DNA of 12,748 nt from JAJPHY01 sp040754475 (GTDB lineage: Bacteria > Actinomycetota > UBA4738 > HRBIN12), in NCBI GenBank assembly GCA_040754475.1, contig JBFMCN010000076.1, positions 1 through 12,748 on the forward strand, read 5' to 3'. The translations under genes and the position numbers were made by a program. Shown here one piece after another: positions 12,341-12,748 of this stretch. Each line of letters starts with the position of its first letter. Position 1 is the first letter of the stretch. The notes under the pieces were generated by a model, which was not told the DNA's origin, made no database searches, and was given only the letters and a program-made list of their open reading frames with translations.

Positions 12341-12748
12341 GTGCGGTTCGGCAGAGCAGTCATTCTGGCGGTAGTCCTCTCGATCGGAGTCGGCGCGTGC
12401 GCCGACTCCGATTCGGAAGATCGGGTCAAGGTCGTTGCGGCCCTCCACCCGCTGGCGTGGGTCACCGAGCAGGTCGGTGGCAACCGGGTCGAGGTGGAGG
12501 ATCTCACCGCGTCCGGGGTCGACGCGCACGACACGGCCCTCTCGGCCGGGCAGCGCGCGAACCTGCAAACGGCCGACATAGTGGTGTTCCTGGGCGACAT
12601 AGGCTTTCAGCCCGACGTCGAACACGCTGTGGACGACGCCAGGGGCGTGGTTGTGAACGTCACACGGGAGTTGGGCATCTCGGTTCCCACCGATAGACCG
12701 TTCGACCCCCACATATGGCTCGACCCGGGCAAGATGGAAGAGGTCGTG
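12341..12748 (+). CDS. znuA: Zinc ABC transporter substrate-binding lipoprotein, ZnuA-like (partial, 3' end outside window)
   Basis: The first 136 residues of a TroA/ZnuA-family metal-binding protein (usually about 300). From the GTG at 12341: MRFGR, a hydrophobic stretch, and a lipobox-like VGAC with Cys20 as the anchor. The mature part shows VVAALHPLAWVTEQVGGNRVEV (His36), GVDAHDTALSAGQRANLQTADIVVFLG (His63) and DPHIWLDP (His124); these three histidines match the metal ligands of cluster A-I proteins. The His-rich loop of some ZnuA proteins is short here. The GTG one codon position earlier (12339) is out of frame. Control is probably by Zur through the 12309-12321 box with a leaderless transcript from TAGTCT. 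The ATPase and permease (ZnuC and ZnuB) are expected just beyond the right edge. Manganese specificity cannot be excluded, but the Zur-type box favours zinc. Confidence 0.9.
   Translation, partial: MRFGRAVILAVVLSIGVGACADSDSEDRVKVVAALHPLAWVTEQVGGNRVEVEDLTASGVDAHDTALSAGQRANLQTADIVVFLGDIGFQPDVEHAVDDARGVVVNVTRELGISVPTDRPFDPHIWLDPGKMEEVV

Noticed and set aside
12317..12712. Minus-strand open frame (131 codons) opposite the ZnuA-like gene
   Set aside because: The plus strand carries a lipobox and three family metal-ligand histidines, plus a dedicated promoter; the antisense frame has no support.
1..12748. tRNA, rRNA, CRISPR array, insertion sequence or riboswitch
   Set aside because: I looked on both strands and saw no cloverleaf, regular direct repeats, transposase motifs or long structured leaders.

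Overview
The window is GC-rich throughout, with frequent GTG and TTG starts, TAGNNT-type -10 elements close to start codons, and GC-rich terminator-like hairpins that lack a T tract. Gene content (GreA, a stand-alone TrpB2-type beta chain, a DUF4349 protein, a YtrA-type GntR regulator, a membrane-anchored trypsin-like protease with a zinc ribbon) fits an actinobacterium, probably from a poorly cultivated lineage. This is inferred from sequence style only. There is no mobile element, CRISPR array, rRNA or tRNA that I can see.

Left block (1-4504, minus strand). A leftward cluster reads, in transcription order: a C45-type N-terminal-nucleophile acyltransferase/amidohydrolase, a creatininase-family metal-dependent amidohydrolase, a family-5 peptide-type solute-binding lipoprotein, and a DppB/OppB-like permease that runs off the left edge. 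Two different amide-bond enzymes next to a peptide-class importer suggest uptake and intracellular hydrolysis or modification of an amide-containing compound that I cannot identify. A perfect 14-bp palindrome (4537-4550) just upstream of the cluster is a candidate operator.

Centre (4678-7931). A rightward alpha/alpha-toroid (prenyltransferase/squalene-cyclase-fold) protein of unknown function converges on the leftward membrane serine protease; a perfect 12-bp hairpin lies between them. The protease gene is divergent from greA. Their 103-bp shared intergenic region carries two -10 elements placed symmetrically around a 14-bp palindrome.

Right block (7978-12748, plus strand). A CDP-alcohol phosphatidyltransferase is followed one base later by a small Rieske protein, then a TrpB2-type tryptophan synthase beta chain ending in a strong hairpin. 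Next come a 62-residue unrecognised protein, a DUF4349 membrane protein, a hairpin, a YtrA-type GntR regulator, and the start of a zinc-binding ZnuA-like lipoprotein gene. That last gene has a near-perfect Fur/Zur-type box and a -10 element placed so that its mRNA would start at the GTG codon. It runs off the right edge, and its transporter partners are presumably just outside.

The findings I rate highest are the C45/creatininase/importer cluster with its palindrome, the Zur-type leaderless znuA promoter, and the symmetric protease/greA divergent promoter.
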